NCBI GenBank assembly: GCA_023251595.1
Contig: JAHEYM010000003.1
Coordinates: forward strand, 1 to 7,969
Direction of reading: 5' to 3'
Length of the DNA: 7,969 nt
From: Bacteroidota bacterium
GTDB lineage: Bacteria > Bacteroidota > Bacteroidia > AKYH767-A > JABDAW01
Shown: positions 1-6,175 of the stretch, piece after piece
Layout: the number at the start of each line of letters is the position of its first letter
Numbering within the stretch: the stretch's first letter is position 1
Notes under the pieces: model-generated
What the model saw: the letters and a program-made list of their open reading frames with translations, nothing else
What the model was told of the DNA's origin: nothing
Database searches by the model: none
Translations under genes and position numbers: made by a program

Positions 1-272
1 TCTGTGATTAAAGTAATAATTCCACCAATACGAAAAACAATCGTGCGTGGACCAATCGTGCTACACGCTGCTCTTAAACTTCCGGGACCAGTGTCGTTCA
101 GATTCGTTACTTCAATCACAACTCCGCCTCGTCCACCTACGCTCCCACGCCCCTGCCCTTCTGCACCTGGAAATGCAGGGATTTGCGCAGGTAACGATTC
201 AAAGGAAAGAATACAAAATATTGAAAAATAAACAATTAAATATATACTATTTTTGAGGTTCTTAACTTTCAT
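1..272 (-). CDS. Secreted pectate-lyase-like beta-helix protein, N-terminal fragment (runs off the window)
   Basis: The minus strand is open from an ATG at 272-270 to the window edge, giving 90 codons without a stop. Residues 1-30 look like a signal peptide: Lys at 2, 4 and 7, a hydrophobic core at about 10-24, and a probable cut near LPAQ (27-30). The mature part begins IPAFPGAEGQGRG, then GGRGG (46-50), VTNLNDTGPGSLR (55-67) and GPRTIVF (74-80). This is the characteristic opening of PL1-type pectate lyases and related parallel beta-helix proteins in Bacteroidota. Such enzymes cleave pectate by beta-elimination outside the cell, but the catalytic part lies beyond the window, so activity and substrate cannot be judged. 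An in-frame TAA at 278-276, just upstream, fixes the start at 272 or later. The gene follows the 953-residue secreted protein gene on the same strand after 65 bp, so co-transcription is possible. No Shine-Dalgarno or promoter was seen in the gap. Confidence 0.85.
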   Translation of the reverse strand, partial: MKVKNLKNSIYLIVYFSIFCILSFESLPAQIPAFPGAEGQGRGSVGGRGGVVIEVTNLNDTGPGSLRAACSTIGPRTIVFRIGGIITLIT

Positions 273-273
273 G

Positions 274-350
274 ATTTACCGTTCACAGTTCATTATTAAC
301 TATTCACTGTTCACCATTCATTGTTAATTCTTAATTGTTAATTGTTAATT
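274..350. repeat. Degenerate 7-bp tandem repeat array, 11 units
   Basis: Eleven contiguous 7-bp units run without phase slippage from 274 to 350. Read on the minus strand they are AATTAAC, AATTAAC, AATTAAG, AATTAAC, AATGAAT, GGTGAAC, AGTGAAT, AGTTAAT, AATGAAC, TGTGAAC and GGTAAAT. T at unit position 3 and A at positions 5 and 6 are invariant; the consensus is roughly RRTKAAY. The array is most uniform beside the 953-residue gene and more divergent toward the pectate-lyase-like gene. It fills the whole gap between the two genes, contains the stop codon of the first (340-338) and ends one base before the start codon of the second (272). Heptamer arrays of this general type occur in intergenic DNA of Bacteroidota and, as the STRR class, in cyanobacteria; that is a recollection, not a search result. 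Confidence 0.85.
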
Positions 351-3199
351 AAAACAAACTTCTCCCTATACACTCCACCCTTCGCTTCAACCGAAATAAA
401 ATAAATTCCTGAAGCGAGATAATTTGTATGAAATAAATATTTTTCACCCGAATAATTAGATGTTTCGCTCAGAATTTTTCCCGTGACATCCACAATTCTG
501 TATTTCAAGAGTTCACTTCCTTTTGCAGAATTAAATTCAACCGAAATAAAATCATTTCCATGAATTACGGATACATCATAAGGAAATGCACCTGCGATTC
601 CAAGACAATTATTCACGAGTATATTAACATGTGCAGTATCATAACATCCATACCCATCTGTATATGTATATATGATTGTGTGATTACCGGCAGTGGCTAC
701 CGCCGGACTGAAAGTATTCGCAGTCACGCCCACGCCGGAATAAACCCCGCCCGCAGGCAAGCCACCTGTGAGCAAGAAAGGCGCAGCAGTGTTACATACA
801 GGTGAAAGCGAACTCATTGTTACAACGGGTAGCGGAAGTACATTTACCGTGAATGAATCAATACCTGAACAACCACCTGAAGTAGAACCATTTAAATAAT
901 ACGTTGTCGTGATTGGCGGTGTGGCAACTGTATTTATTCCGATAGGTGTGCTCAGTGTTCCAATCGGCGTCCAGTTATAGGAATTGCCACCGCTCGCATG
1001 AAGAGCAGAAGATTGACCTGCACAAATGCTGTCATCTCCGGTTATTTGAATATTAGGTTGCGGATTTACAGTCACCGTAATAATATTCGAAGTATCCGTT
1101 CCACAGACAGAAGTGATTACAGTTGAATAATTTCCTGCAACCATTACGGTATCAAAATAGGAAGAAATCGCATTGGTATGAACTCCGTTCAACAACCACT
1201 CATAAGTTAAAGCATACTGTGCACTGCAATATAAAACCACTGAGTCGCCCTGACAAAATGTTGTCGGACCAAAAGAATATTCCGTTGCACTCGGAGTAAC
1301 ACTGGTTACATAAATAACAGGTGTTTCTGCTGAACAACCATCAGCATCCGTAACAACTACTGTAAAAGAACCTGCCGCCATAACCTGTATGGACTGAGAA
1401 ATTGCGCCGGTGCTCCATGCATAAGATGTCCCGGAATTCGCAGTTAAGGTCAACGTATCATTAGCACAAAGTGTAACATAACCCGATGGATTTGTATAAG
1501 CAGGAGCCGGAGGTAACATGGTTACAGTGACAGGTAAACTTGCATTGCTGCAAGTACCATTGTAAGTGACAGTGACAGAGTAGGTTCCAGCCGAATTAAC
1601 CTGTATCGTTTGAGTAGTCGCCCCGGTGCTCCAATACCACGCAGTACCCTGACTTGCAGTTAGCGAAAGATTACTTCCAGGACATATTGCGAGGGGTCCG
1701 CCTGCCGTAATGCTTGCGCCGCCTGGCATTAAGGCAACTGTATCGGGAGAAGAAGTCCCGACACAGGAAGCAGTGTCAGTTACTGTCACCGAATAATAGC
1801 CGGTCGCTGCAACCCAAATCGATTGCGTCGTTTCACCGGAACTCCAAAGATAGGACACTCCGGGATTTGCTGTCAAAGTCACAGAATCCCCCGGACAAAT
1901 ATATACCATTCCTGAAGGTTGAATAATTGCCCCAACTCCCGCAGCAATAGTCGCCGAGGAAGAACAACCTGCGCCATCAGTCACCGTTACTGTATAGTCG
2001 GTTGTTGTGGGCGGTGACGCGATAGGATTTGAAATCGTATCATTACTTAATCCTGACGACGGACTCCATGAGTAATCGTACACATAAAATCTCCAGGCAT
2101 CATTGTTACAAGTCCAGGTATCGTCCTGATTCCTTCCAGGAACAGCGACTGCCGATGAGCCATTCTGATTTTCAATTCCCTCAGTATGATAAGACCAATA
2201 ACCATGAGGGTTTCCCGGCATTGCGCCTGTGTGAATTTCAATAACATTCGTTGTTTCGTATAAGATCACCTGCGATGTAACAGGATCAAGATTATTGCTT
2301 CCGTAATGTGGAACATTTTGAAAATACGCTATAAACTTCCGGTATGGTGCGACGCCCTGCGTGAAATATCCTGTTAAGCCACCGGCCGGAGGTGCAAGAT
2401 CTTCCCAGGCAAAAGCGATTACACTATTCGGAGATGATGGATCGGGCAATCGCTGACCCGAACAACAACCGTTATAGGCGACAGGATCAAAAGTCAGAAA
2501 GCCATTGGAACTGAGATAAGCATCCGTATAATTACTCCCGTAAAAATTGAAAGTAAATCCTATAGGCAGGGCGCTACTAATAATGTCATCTGTTAGGGTG
2601 ATAATGTTTCCTGTGCCGAGGATCGGGGCGTAAGGAATGTGCGTACAGCGATAATTCCACGATCCACTTCCGGTTGCATTCAACTGCGAACTTCCAGTGC
2701 AAGCCACAGGTGGTGTTGCAGTTGCGGTAACCGTGATCGCCGGACAAGGAGGAGGAGGGGCTGTGTACCAATATGCAAGAGTAGCGCAAACGGTATCTGA
2801 AGCACAATTACTCTTATTCACCTGAACAATATAGCTTCCGGCACTTGGACAAGCCCATGCAACAAAAGATTGCTGTCCGCAATAATCATCGTTATATCCG
2901 CCTGCGTAAATTCCTGATGAATTGAAAATGGTAATTTGTGTATTCCAGTTTGCACTCCCGCCATCCGTCGAACAAAACGAAAAATAACAGATCGAGCCGG
3001 AAGGTGAGTAGAAATTAATCTGATCTCCTGCTTTCACGCAGTTTACTGTTTGGCGCGTCGTGGAAAGTCCGATACTCGTTAGATAAGTGCCGCTAAAAGA
3101 ACATTGTGCATTCAGCAAAGTTGCAGATAACGAAAAACAACTTAGCACAACAATGATGACTAATTTCTTGATAAAGAGGTCAGTAAATTTTGTTCTCAT
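338..3199 (-). CDS. Large secreted multi-domain surface protein with Ig-like modules and T9SS sorting domain
   Basis: This 953-residue protein is probably exported by Sec and then across the outer membrane by T9SS. Residues 1-31 form a signal peptide: basic Arg and Lys, hydrophobic core at about 13-28, probable cut at LLNA|Q. Residues 33-146 resemble a beta-sandwich of the pre-peptidase C-terminal type, with NDDYCGQQS and GSYIVQVN motifs. A Pro-rich linker (148-152) follows. Residues about 180-375 form a second globular region opening with LPIGFTFNFYG and LSSNGFLTF, a pattern common in Bacteroidota surface proteins. Six Ig-like modules occupy about 431-865. The last 80 or so residues (873-953) look like a type A sorting domain (VDVTGKIL, ASGIYFISV), although the usual YPNP opening is not recognisable. 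No catalytic motif is visible, so adhesion or a structural surface role is an inference. A good promoter match lies at 3251-3281. The last codons and stop fall in the heptamer array. Confidence 0.9.
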   Translation of the reverse strand: MRTKFTDLFIKKLVIIVVLSCFSLSATLLNAQCSFSGTYLTSIGLSTTRQTVNCVKAGDQINFYSPSGSICYFSFCSTDGGSANWNTQITIFNSSGIYAGGYNDDYCGQQSFVAWACPSAGSYIVQVNKSNCASDTVCATLAYWYTAPPPPCPAITVTATATPPVACTGSSQLNATGSGSWNYRCTHIPYAPILGTGNIITLTDDIISSALPIGFTFNFYGSNYTDAYLSSNGFLTFDPVAYNGCCSGQRLPDPSSPNSVIAFAWEDLAPPAGGLTGYFTQGVAPYRKFIAYFQNVPHYGSNNLDPVTSQVILYETTNVIEIHTGAMPGNPHGYWSYHTEGIENQNGSSAVAVPGRNQDDTWTCNNDAWRFYVYDYSWSPSSGLSNDTISNPIASPPTTTDYTVTVTDGAGCSSSATIAAGVGAIIQPSGMVYICPGDSVTLTANPGVSYLWSSGETTQSIWVAATGYYSVTVTDTASCVGTSSPDTVALMPGGASITAGGPLAICPGSNLSLTASQGTAWYWSTGATTQTIQVNSAGTYSVTVTYNGTCSNASLPVTVTMLPPAPAYTNPSGYVTLCANDTLTLTANSGTSYAWSTGAISQSIQVMAAGSFTVVVTDADGCSAETPVIYVTSVTPSATEYSFGPTTFCQGDSVVLYCSAQYALTYEWLLNGVHTNAISSYFDTVMVAGNYSTVITSVCGTDTSNIITVTVNPQPNIQITGDDSICAGQSSALHASGGNSYNWTPIGTLSTPIGINTVATPPITTTYYLNGSTSGGCSGIDSFTVNVLPLPVVTMSSLSPVCNTAAPFLLTGGLPAGGVYSGVGVTANTFSPAVATAGNHTIIYTYTDGYGCYDTAHVNILVNNCLGIAGAFPYDVSVIHGNDFISVEFNSAKGSELLKYRIVDVTGKILSETSNYSGEKYLFHTNYLASGIYFISVEAKGGVYREKFVLINN
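605..1909 (-). repeat. Six tandem Ig-like modules within the 953-residue protein
   Basis: Residues 431-865 hold a protein-level repeat. Each module carries one cysteine near its start, usually followed by one or two small residues and then a beta strand such as DSVTLTA, and a second near its end, after or among strands such as YSVTVTD. The pairs are C435-C479, C506-C550, C578-C622, C649-C699, C726-C777 and C802-C852. Spacing within pairs is exactly 44 residues in modules 1-3 and 50, 51 and 50 in modules 4-6. The first cysteines of modules 1-4 are 71, 72 and 71 residues apart. Modules 1-3 share a YxWSxGxxxQSI-like core. Each pair probably forms a disulfide that clamps an Ig fold; this is inferred. 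DNA identity between modules is low, so duplication is old. Confidence 0.75.
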
Positions 3200-3250
3200 A
3201 TTAATGGTTTCTTAAGAGTGTCCATCCAATTTGATTTAATTAGAGGCACT

Positions 3251-3281
3251 CAAAGATAGAGAACTCATTTCAGAATTTCAA
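3251..3281 (-). promoter_or_regulatory. Bacteroidota-type promoter for the 953-residue secreted protein gene
   Basis: On the minus strand TTG (3281-3279), a 20-bp spacer and TATCTTTG (3258-3251) match the Bacteroidota housekeeping pattern TTG-N17-23-TAnnTTTG. The -7 box is exact. Transcription would start near 3244, leaving a leader of about 45 bases before the ATG at 3199. No Shine-Dalgarno is seen before the start codon, as is usual in this phylum. Confidence 0.6.
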
Positions 3282-3332
3282 CTTCTTAAAATAAATCAGT
3301 TAATGTGAATATTCAATCACTCGTCAAATGCG

Positions 3333-3353
3333 GTTCGTCAATTTTTCACGAAC
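3333..3353. promoter_or_regulatory. Operator-like inverted repeat upstream of hutU
   Basis: GTTCGTCA (3333-3340) and TCACGAAC (3346-3353) form 8-bp arms with one mismatch around a 5-base centre. The right arm overlaps a -7-like box, GAACTTTG (3350-3357), which differs from TAnnTTTG only at its first base; no well-placed TTG lies upstream of it. A direct repeat of TCGTCAA (3321-3327 and 3335-3341, 14 bp apart) and a 10-bp palindrome TGAATATTCA (3306-3315) lie beside it. The placement suits repressor control of hutU, but the binding protein is unknown and no match to a known Hut regulator site is claimed. Confidence 0.3.
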
Positions 3354-3399
3354 TTTGTACACTTTTATTATCACGGACGGAACAAATTCAAATCGCACC

Positions 3400-5088
3400 A
3401 TGAGCACAGAAACTATTTCCGGGAAATTAGATATTTCAAAGATCAAAACACCAACAGGGAAAACAATTTCCTGTAAGGGATGGATTCAGGAAGCAGCACT
3501 CCGAATGCTTCACAACAATCTTGATCCTGATGTTGCCGAACGCCCCGAAGATCTGATCGTCTATGGTGGAACAGGTAAAGCAGCACGTAATCCGGAGGCA
3601 TTTCATCTCATTGTAAAAGCACTACACGATCTTGAAAACGACGAAACCCTGCTGATTCAATCCGGGAAAGCTGTTGGTATATTGCCAACTCACTCCGATG
3701 CCCCGCGCGTAATTATCTCGAACTCCATGCTGGTACCACATTGGGCTACCTGGGAAAATTTCCGAAAAGTGGAAGCCAAAGGACTTACTATGTATGGTCA
3801 AATGACTGCAGGTTCATGGATTTACATAGGATCACAGGGAATTGTCCAGGGAACCTACGAAACGTTTGCAGAAATTGCCCGTCAGCATTTTGGTGGGAGT
3901 CTTAAGAAAAAAATTTCTGTGACAGGTGGGCTCGGTGGAATGGGTGGCGCTCAACCCCTCGCTATCACCATGAATGAAGGTGTCTGTCTGGCAGCGGAAG
4001 TCGAAGAGTGGAGAATCCAAAAGCGGATCGATACGCGTTATTTGGATGTGATGACAAAAGATATTTATGAAAGCATTGATCTTGCTCTCAAAGCCCGTGA
4101 TGAAGGGAAAAATACTTCAATCGGGGTAGTTGCAAATGTGATTTATCTGCTCGAAAGACTTATTCAACGAAATATAACACCTGATATCCTTACCGATCAA
4201 ACCTCGGCACACGATGCTTTAACCGGGTATCTTCCTCAGGGAATTTCTGTAGAACAGGGCAAGGTTTTGCGGTTTGAAAATCCCGAAAAATATATTGAAT
4301 TGTCCACCGATTCTATGACCAAACATGTAAGACTTATGCTTGAGCTTCAACACAGAGGTTCAATAACTTTCGACTATGGAAATAATTTGCGTGGTCAAGC
4401 CTTATCAAATGGATTAAAAAACGCGTTCGATTTTCCCGGATTTGTTCCTGCGTATATTCGTCCCTTATTTTGTGAAGGAAAAGGTCCTTTTAGATGGGCT
4501 GCACTATCCGGTAATCCGAAAGATATTTATGAAACAGACAAGATAATTCTGGAACTCTTCCCGAAAAATAAAGCATTGAAACGTTGGATAGAAATGGCTC
4601 AGGAGAGGATCGCATTTCAGGGTCTCCCGGCACGGATTTGCTGGCTCGGACAAGGCGAAAGAGAGATTGCCGGACTCGCTTTCAACAAACTCGTGGCAGA
4701 AGGAAAAGTAGATGCACCGATCGTAATTGGTAGAGATCACCTTGACACAGGTTCAGTAGCATCGCCAAACCGGGAAACTGAGGCAATGCTGGATGGCTCG
4801 GATGCAATCGCCGATTGGCCAATCTTAAATGCGTTGATTAATACAGCTTCAGGTGCAAGTTGGGTCTCGGTTCATCATGGAGGTGGAGTTGGGATCGGAT
4901 ATTCGATTCACGCAGGAATGGTGATCGTTGCGGATGGTACGCCGGAAGCCGCCCGGAGGCTGAAAAGGGTCCTGAATAATGATCCGGCGATGGGTGTCAT
5001 ACGTCATGCCGATGCAGGATACGACATCGCTTTGGATACAGCTCGAAAATTTAAATTAAGTTTACGAGACAGACTTGGTGAAAAATAA
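3400..5088 (+). CDS. hutU: Urocanate hydratase (urocanase)
   Basis: The product is the cytoplasmic NAD-dependent enzyme that hydrates urocanate to 4-imidazolone-5-propanoate, the second step of histidine degradation. From the ATG at 3400 it is 562 residues, close to the usual length of about 557. Family motifs in that numbering are YGGTGKAARN (55-64), YIGSQGIVQGTYE (142-154), the Gly-rich GGLGGMGGAQ (176-185), TDQTSAHD (265-272), YGNNLRGQA (326-334) and LPARICWLGQGER (409-421). The cysteine there, C414, corresponds to active-site Cys410 of the Pseudomonas putida enzyme. The HHGGGVGIGYSIHAG block starts near 492. An in-frame ATG at 3328 would add 24 residues, but that segment resembles no urocanase N terminus I know and would place a probable promoter and operator inside the coding region, so 3400 is preferred. 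No other hut gene is in the window, and the gene appears to be transcribed alone. Confidence 0.97.
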   Translation: MSTETISGKLDISKIKTPTGKTISCKGWIQEAALRMLHNNLDPDVAERPEDLIVYGGTGKAARNPEAFHLIVKALHDLENDETLLIQSGKAVGILPTHSDAPRVIISNSMLVPHWATWENFRKVEAKGLTMYGQMTAGSWIYIGSQGIVQGTYETFAEIARQHFGGSLKKKISVTGGLGGMGGAQPLAITMNEGVCLAAEVEEWRIQKRIDTRYLDVMTKDIYESIDLALKARDEGKNTSIGVVANVIYLLERLIQRNITPDILTDQTSAHDALTGYLPQGISVEQGKVLRFENPEKYIELSTDSMTKHVRLMLELQHRGSITFDYGNNLRGQALSNGLKNAFDFPGFVPAYIRPLFCEGKGPFRWAALSGNPKDIYETDKIILELFPKNKALKRWIEMAQERIAFQGLPARICWLGQGEREIAGLAFNKLVAEGKVDAPIVIGRDHLDTGSVASPNRETEAMLDGSDAIADWPILNALINTASGASWVSVHHGGGVGIGYSIHAGMVIVADGTPEAARRLKRVLNNDPAMGVIRHADAGYDIALDTARKFKLSLRDRLGEK

Positions 5089-5099
5089 GTTACTCCACA

Positions 5100-5150
5100 T
5101 TAGTTTGATAACAATATTTTCTCTATTTTAGCAGTAATATCCCAAACTAA
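5100..5150 (+). promoter_or_regulatory. Candidate promoter and 8-bp inverted repeat upstream of the small lipoprotein gene
   Basis: TTTG (5104-5107), a 16-bp spacer and TATTTTAG (5124-5131) approximate the Bacteroidota promoter, with one mismatch in the -7 box and a slightly short spacer. The predicted transcription start is near 5138. A perfect 8-bp inverted repeat, TTAGTTTG (5100-5107) and CAAACTAA (5143-5150), brackets it with 35 bases between the arms. Its left arm contains the -33 element and its right arm lies just before the start codon at 5157. In a transcript reading through from hutU the arms could pair. There is no U-tract after the right arm, so it is not a standard intrinsic terminator. 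Confidence 0.3.
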
Positions 5151-5156
5151 AAATGT

Positions 5157-5561
5157 ATGAGAAGTCAAGTCAGGTTGCTTGCAATTTTTGTTTTGATAAC
5201 AGCCGCTGTTTGGTCATGCGGGCCTAAAGAGAATCCGGTTGTTGACAACAGGGATCAATTTGTAGGAACGTGGAGCTGTCATGATAATACAGCAGGCAAT
5301 CCTACCTATAATGTGGTGATCTCAAAATCCGCAACTGATGACATCAATATTTTTGTCGATAATTTTGCAAATCTTGGTAGTGGGGTGAAGGCGGTTGTAA
5401 AGGTGAATAGTGCGACTTCATTTACCATAGCTTCTCAGTCAATTAGTGGAGAAACAGTAGCGGGTTCAGGCGCGTTCGCGAGCAGCAAAATCACTTTTAA
5501 TTACACAGAAAACGATGGTGTTTCAAATATCACCGTTGCTGCCACATTGACAAAAATCTGA
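5157..5561 (+). CDS. Small lipoprotein, possibly lipocalin-like
   Basis: This is a 134-residue predicted lipoprotein of unknown function. Residues 1-20 form a lipoprotein signal peptide: basic Arg2 and Arg6, hydrophobic core about 7-18, lipobox AVWS before Cys21, the probable lipidated residue. A short charged linker follows, then a compact domain (about 33-133) predicted as mostly beta strand. It opens with QFVGTWSC, an FxGxW pattern typical of small lipocalin-like Bacteroidota lipoproteins, and ends in alternating strands (KITFNYTE, NITVAATLTKI). The fold is inferred from pattern only. The sequence CGPKEN after the lipidation site is not a clear surface-export signal. The gene lies 68 bp after hutU on the same strand, with a weak promoter candidate between, and converges on cdd with 12 bp between the two stop codons. 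A second ATG at 5153 is in another frame and gives no lipoprotein. Confidence 0.8.
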   Translation: MRSQVRLLAIFVLITAAVWSCGPKENPVVDNRDQFVGTWSCHDNTAGNPTYNVVISKSATDDINIFVDNFANLGSGVKAVVKVNSATSFTIASQSISGETVAGSGAFASSKITFNYTENDGVSNITVAATLTKI

Positions 5562-5576
5562 TGTTAATATACATCA
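5559..5576. other. Inverted repeat spanning two convergent stop codons
   Basis: TGATGT (5559-5564) and ACATCA (5571-5576) are perfect 6-bp arms around TAATAT. The outer three bases of each arm are the TGA stop codons of the lipoprotein gene (plus) and cdd (minus). The stem has only two G-C pairs and no flanking T-tract, so it is at best a weak bidirectional terminator. Three of the six matching bases follow automatically from both genes using TGA. Confidence 0.3.
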
Positions 5577-6065
5577 ACCATTCAGTTCTTTTGGTCCGAA
5601 CGCGAAAGGTAAAAGATCAGCAACACTCTCGAAAACCAAGATTTTACCATCAGCTCCTGCGCAGAGAATCCTGATCGGTTTTCCGGCACGTAACTCATAC
5701 TCGATCAAAACCTGGCGACATGAACCACATGGACATATAGGACCTGAAGCCTTCTCTTTTGTTCTTTGCACTGCGATGGCAATCATATCAAAGCCTTTCC
5801 CTGGATGAATTGCCGACGCCGAGAAAGCAGCAACTCTTTCTGCGCAGAGACCTGAAGGGTATGCAGCATTTTCCTGATTACTTCCACCAATAAATCCGCC
5901 GTCAGCGAGAAGTATCGCAGCTCCCACTTTGAATTCTGAATATGGCGCATAAGCCTTTTGGATCTGGACGAGCGCGAATTGAATAAGTTCTTTCTCTGTA
6001 ATCGTCAGATCATCGATAGAGTCATACTCATGATATTGCAGAATAATTTCATTCCTTTTATTCAT
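5574..6065 (-). CDS. cdd: Cytidine deaminase, homotetrameric type
   Basis: The enzyme hydrolytically deaminates cytidine and deoxycytidine to uridine and deoxyuridine in pyrimidine salvage, in the cytoplasm. The 163-residue length fits the small three-cysteine tetrameric class rather than the larger dimeric E. coli type. The core starts at YAPYSEFKVGAA (39-50). NQEN (63-66) supplies the ribose-binding Asn63 and Glu65. The zinc site is CAE (74-76), with ligand Cys74 and proton-shuttle Glu76, plus PCGSC (112-116), with ligands Cys113 and Cys116. All catalytic residues are present. An extension of about 20-25 residues precedes the core, a little longer than in the Bacillus protein. Unusually for this window a Shine-Dalgarno-like GGAGAAG precedes the start. 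The gene is convergent with the small lipoprotein gene and divergent from the CotH-like gene. No exact TAnnTTTG promoter box was found upstream on its strand. Confidence 0.96.
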   Translation of the reverse strand: MNKRNEIILQYHEYDSIDDLTITEKELIQFALVQIQKAYAPYSEFKVGAAILLADGGFIGGSNQENAAYPSGLCAERVAAFSASAIHPGKGFDMIAIAVQRTKEKASGPICPCGSCRQVLIEYELRAGKPIRILCAGADGKILVFESVADLLPFAFGPKELNG

Positions 6066-6067
6066 AT

Positions 6068-6074
6068 CTTCTCC
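6068..6074 (-). promoter_or_regulatory. Shine-Dalgarno-like site before cdd
   Basis: The minus strand reads GGAGAAG at 6074-6068, so the GGAG core sits 5 bases before the ATG at 6065. This supports the chosen cdd start. It is noted because no other gene here has such a site, in keeping with the weak use of Shine-Dalgarno pairing in Bacteroidota. Confidence 0.4.
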
Positions 6075-6076
6075 GA

Positions 6077-6108
6077 TTTGCTGAACCTAAATATTCTAAG
6101 TAAATTTG
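6077..6108 (+). promoter_or_regulatory. Bacteroidota-type promoter for the CotH-like gene
   Basis: TTTG (6077-6080), a 20-bp spacer and TAAATTTG (6101-6108) match the Bacteroidota consensus with an exact -7 box. Transcription would begin near 6115, giving a leader of about 60 bases before the ATG at 6176. The -33 element overlaps the leader region of the divergent cdd gene, so the two genes share a compact 110-bp control region. Confidence 0.6.
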
Positions 6109-6175
6109 CCTAACTCAATGCCTCGACATGGTTTGTTTTCTGCCAGAATAATCTGTTTCTTCGATCTGCTAAATT

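Noticed and set aside
4..256. Two overlapping plus-strand open frames (4-231 and 47-256)
   Set aside because: They are antisense to the pectate-lyase-like gene, which has a clear signal peptide and family motifs; neither plus-strand product shows any recognisable pattern.
274..350. Heptamer array as a CRISPR or attachment site
   Set aside because: Units are 7 bp and contiguous with no spacers, and no integrase or cas gene is nearby.
560..805. Plus-strand open frame inside the 953-residue gene
   Set aside because: Antisense shadow of a region coding for Ig-like modules; low-complexity composition and no start context or motif. The same applies to 1714-1926 and 2029-2244.
2742..2760. G-rich tract GGA GGA GGA GGGG as a possible G-quadruplex
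   Set aside because: It is the complement of proline codons in the linker at residues 148-152 and lacks four runs of three G; explained by coding.
2047..2807. Minus-strand open frames 2047-2247 and 2586-2807
   Set aside because: Out-of-frame shadows on the same strand as the real 953-residue protein; no supporting features.
3328..3399. N-terminal 24-residue extension of urocanase
   Set aside because: The extension resembles no known urocanase N terminus, and starting at 3400 gives the normal family length; kept only as an alternative start.
3832..4740. Minus-strand open frames 3832-4020 and 4504-4740
   Set aside because: Antisense shadows of hutU, whose conserved motifs cover these stretches.
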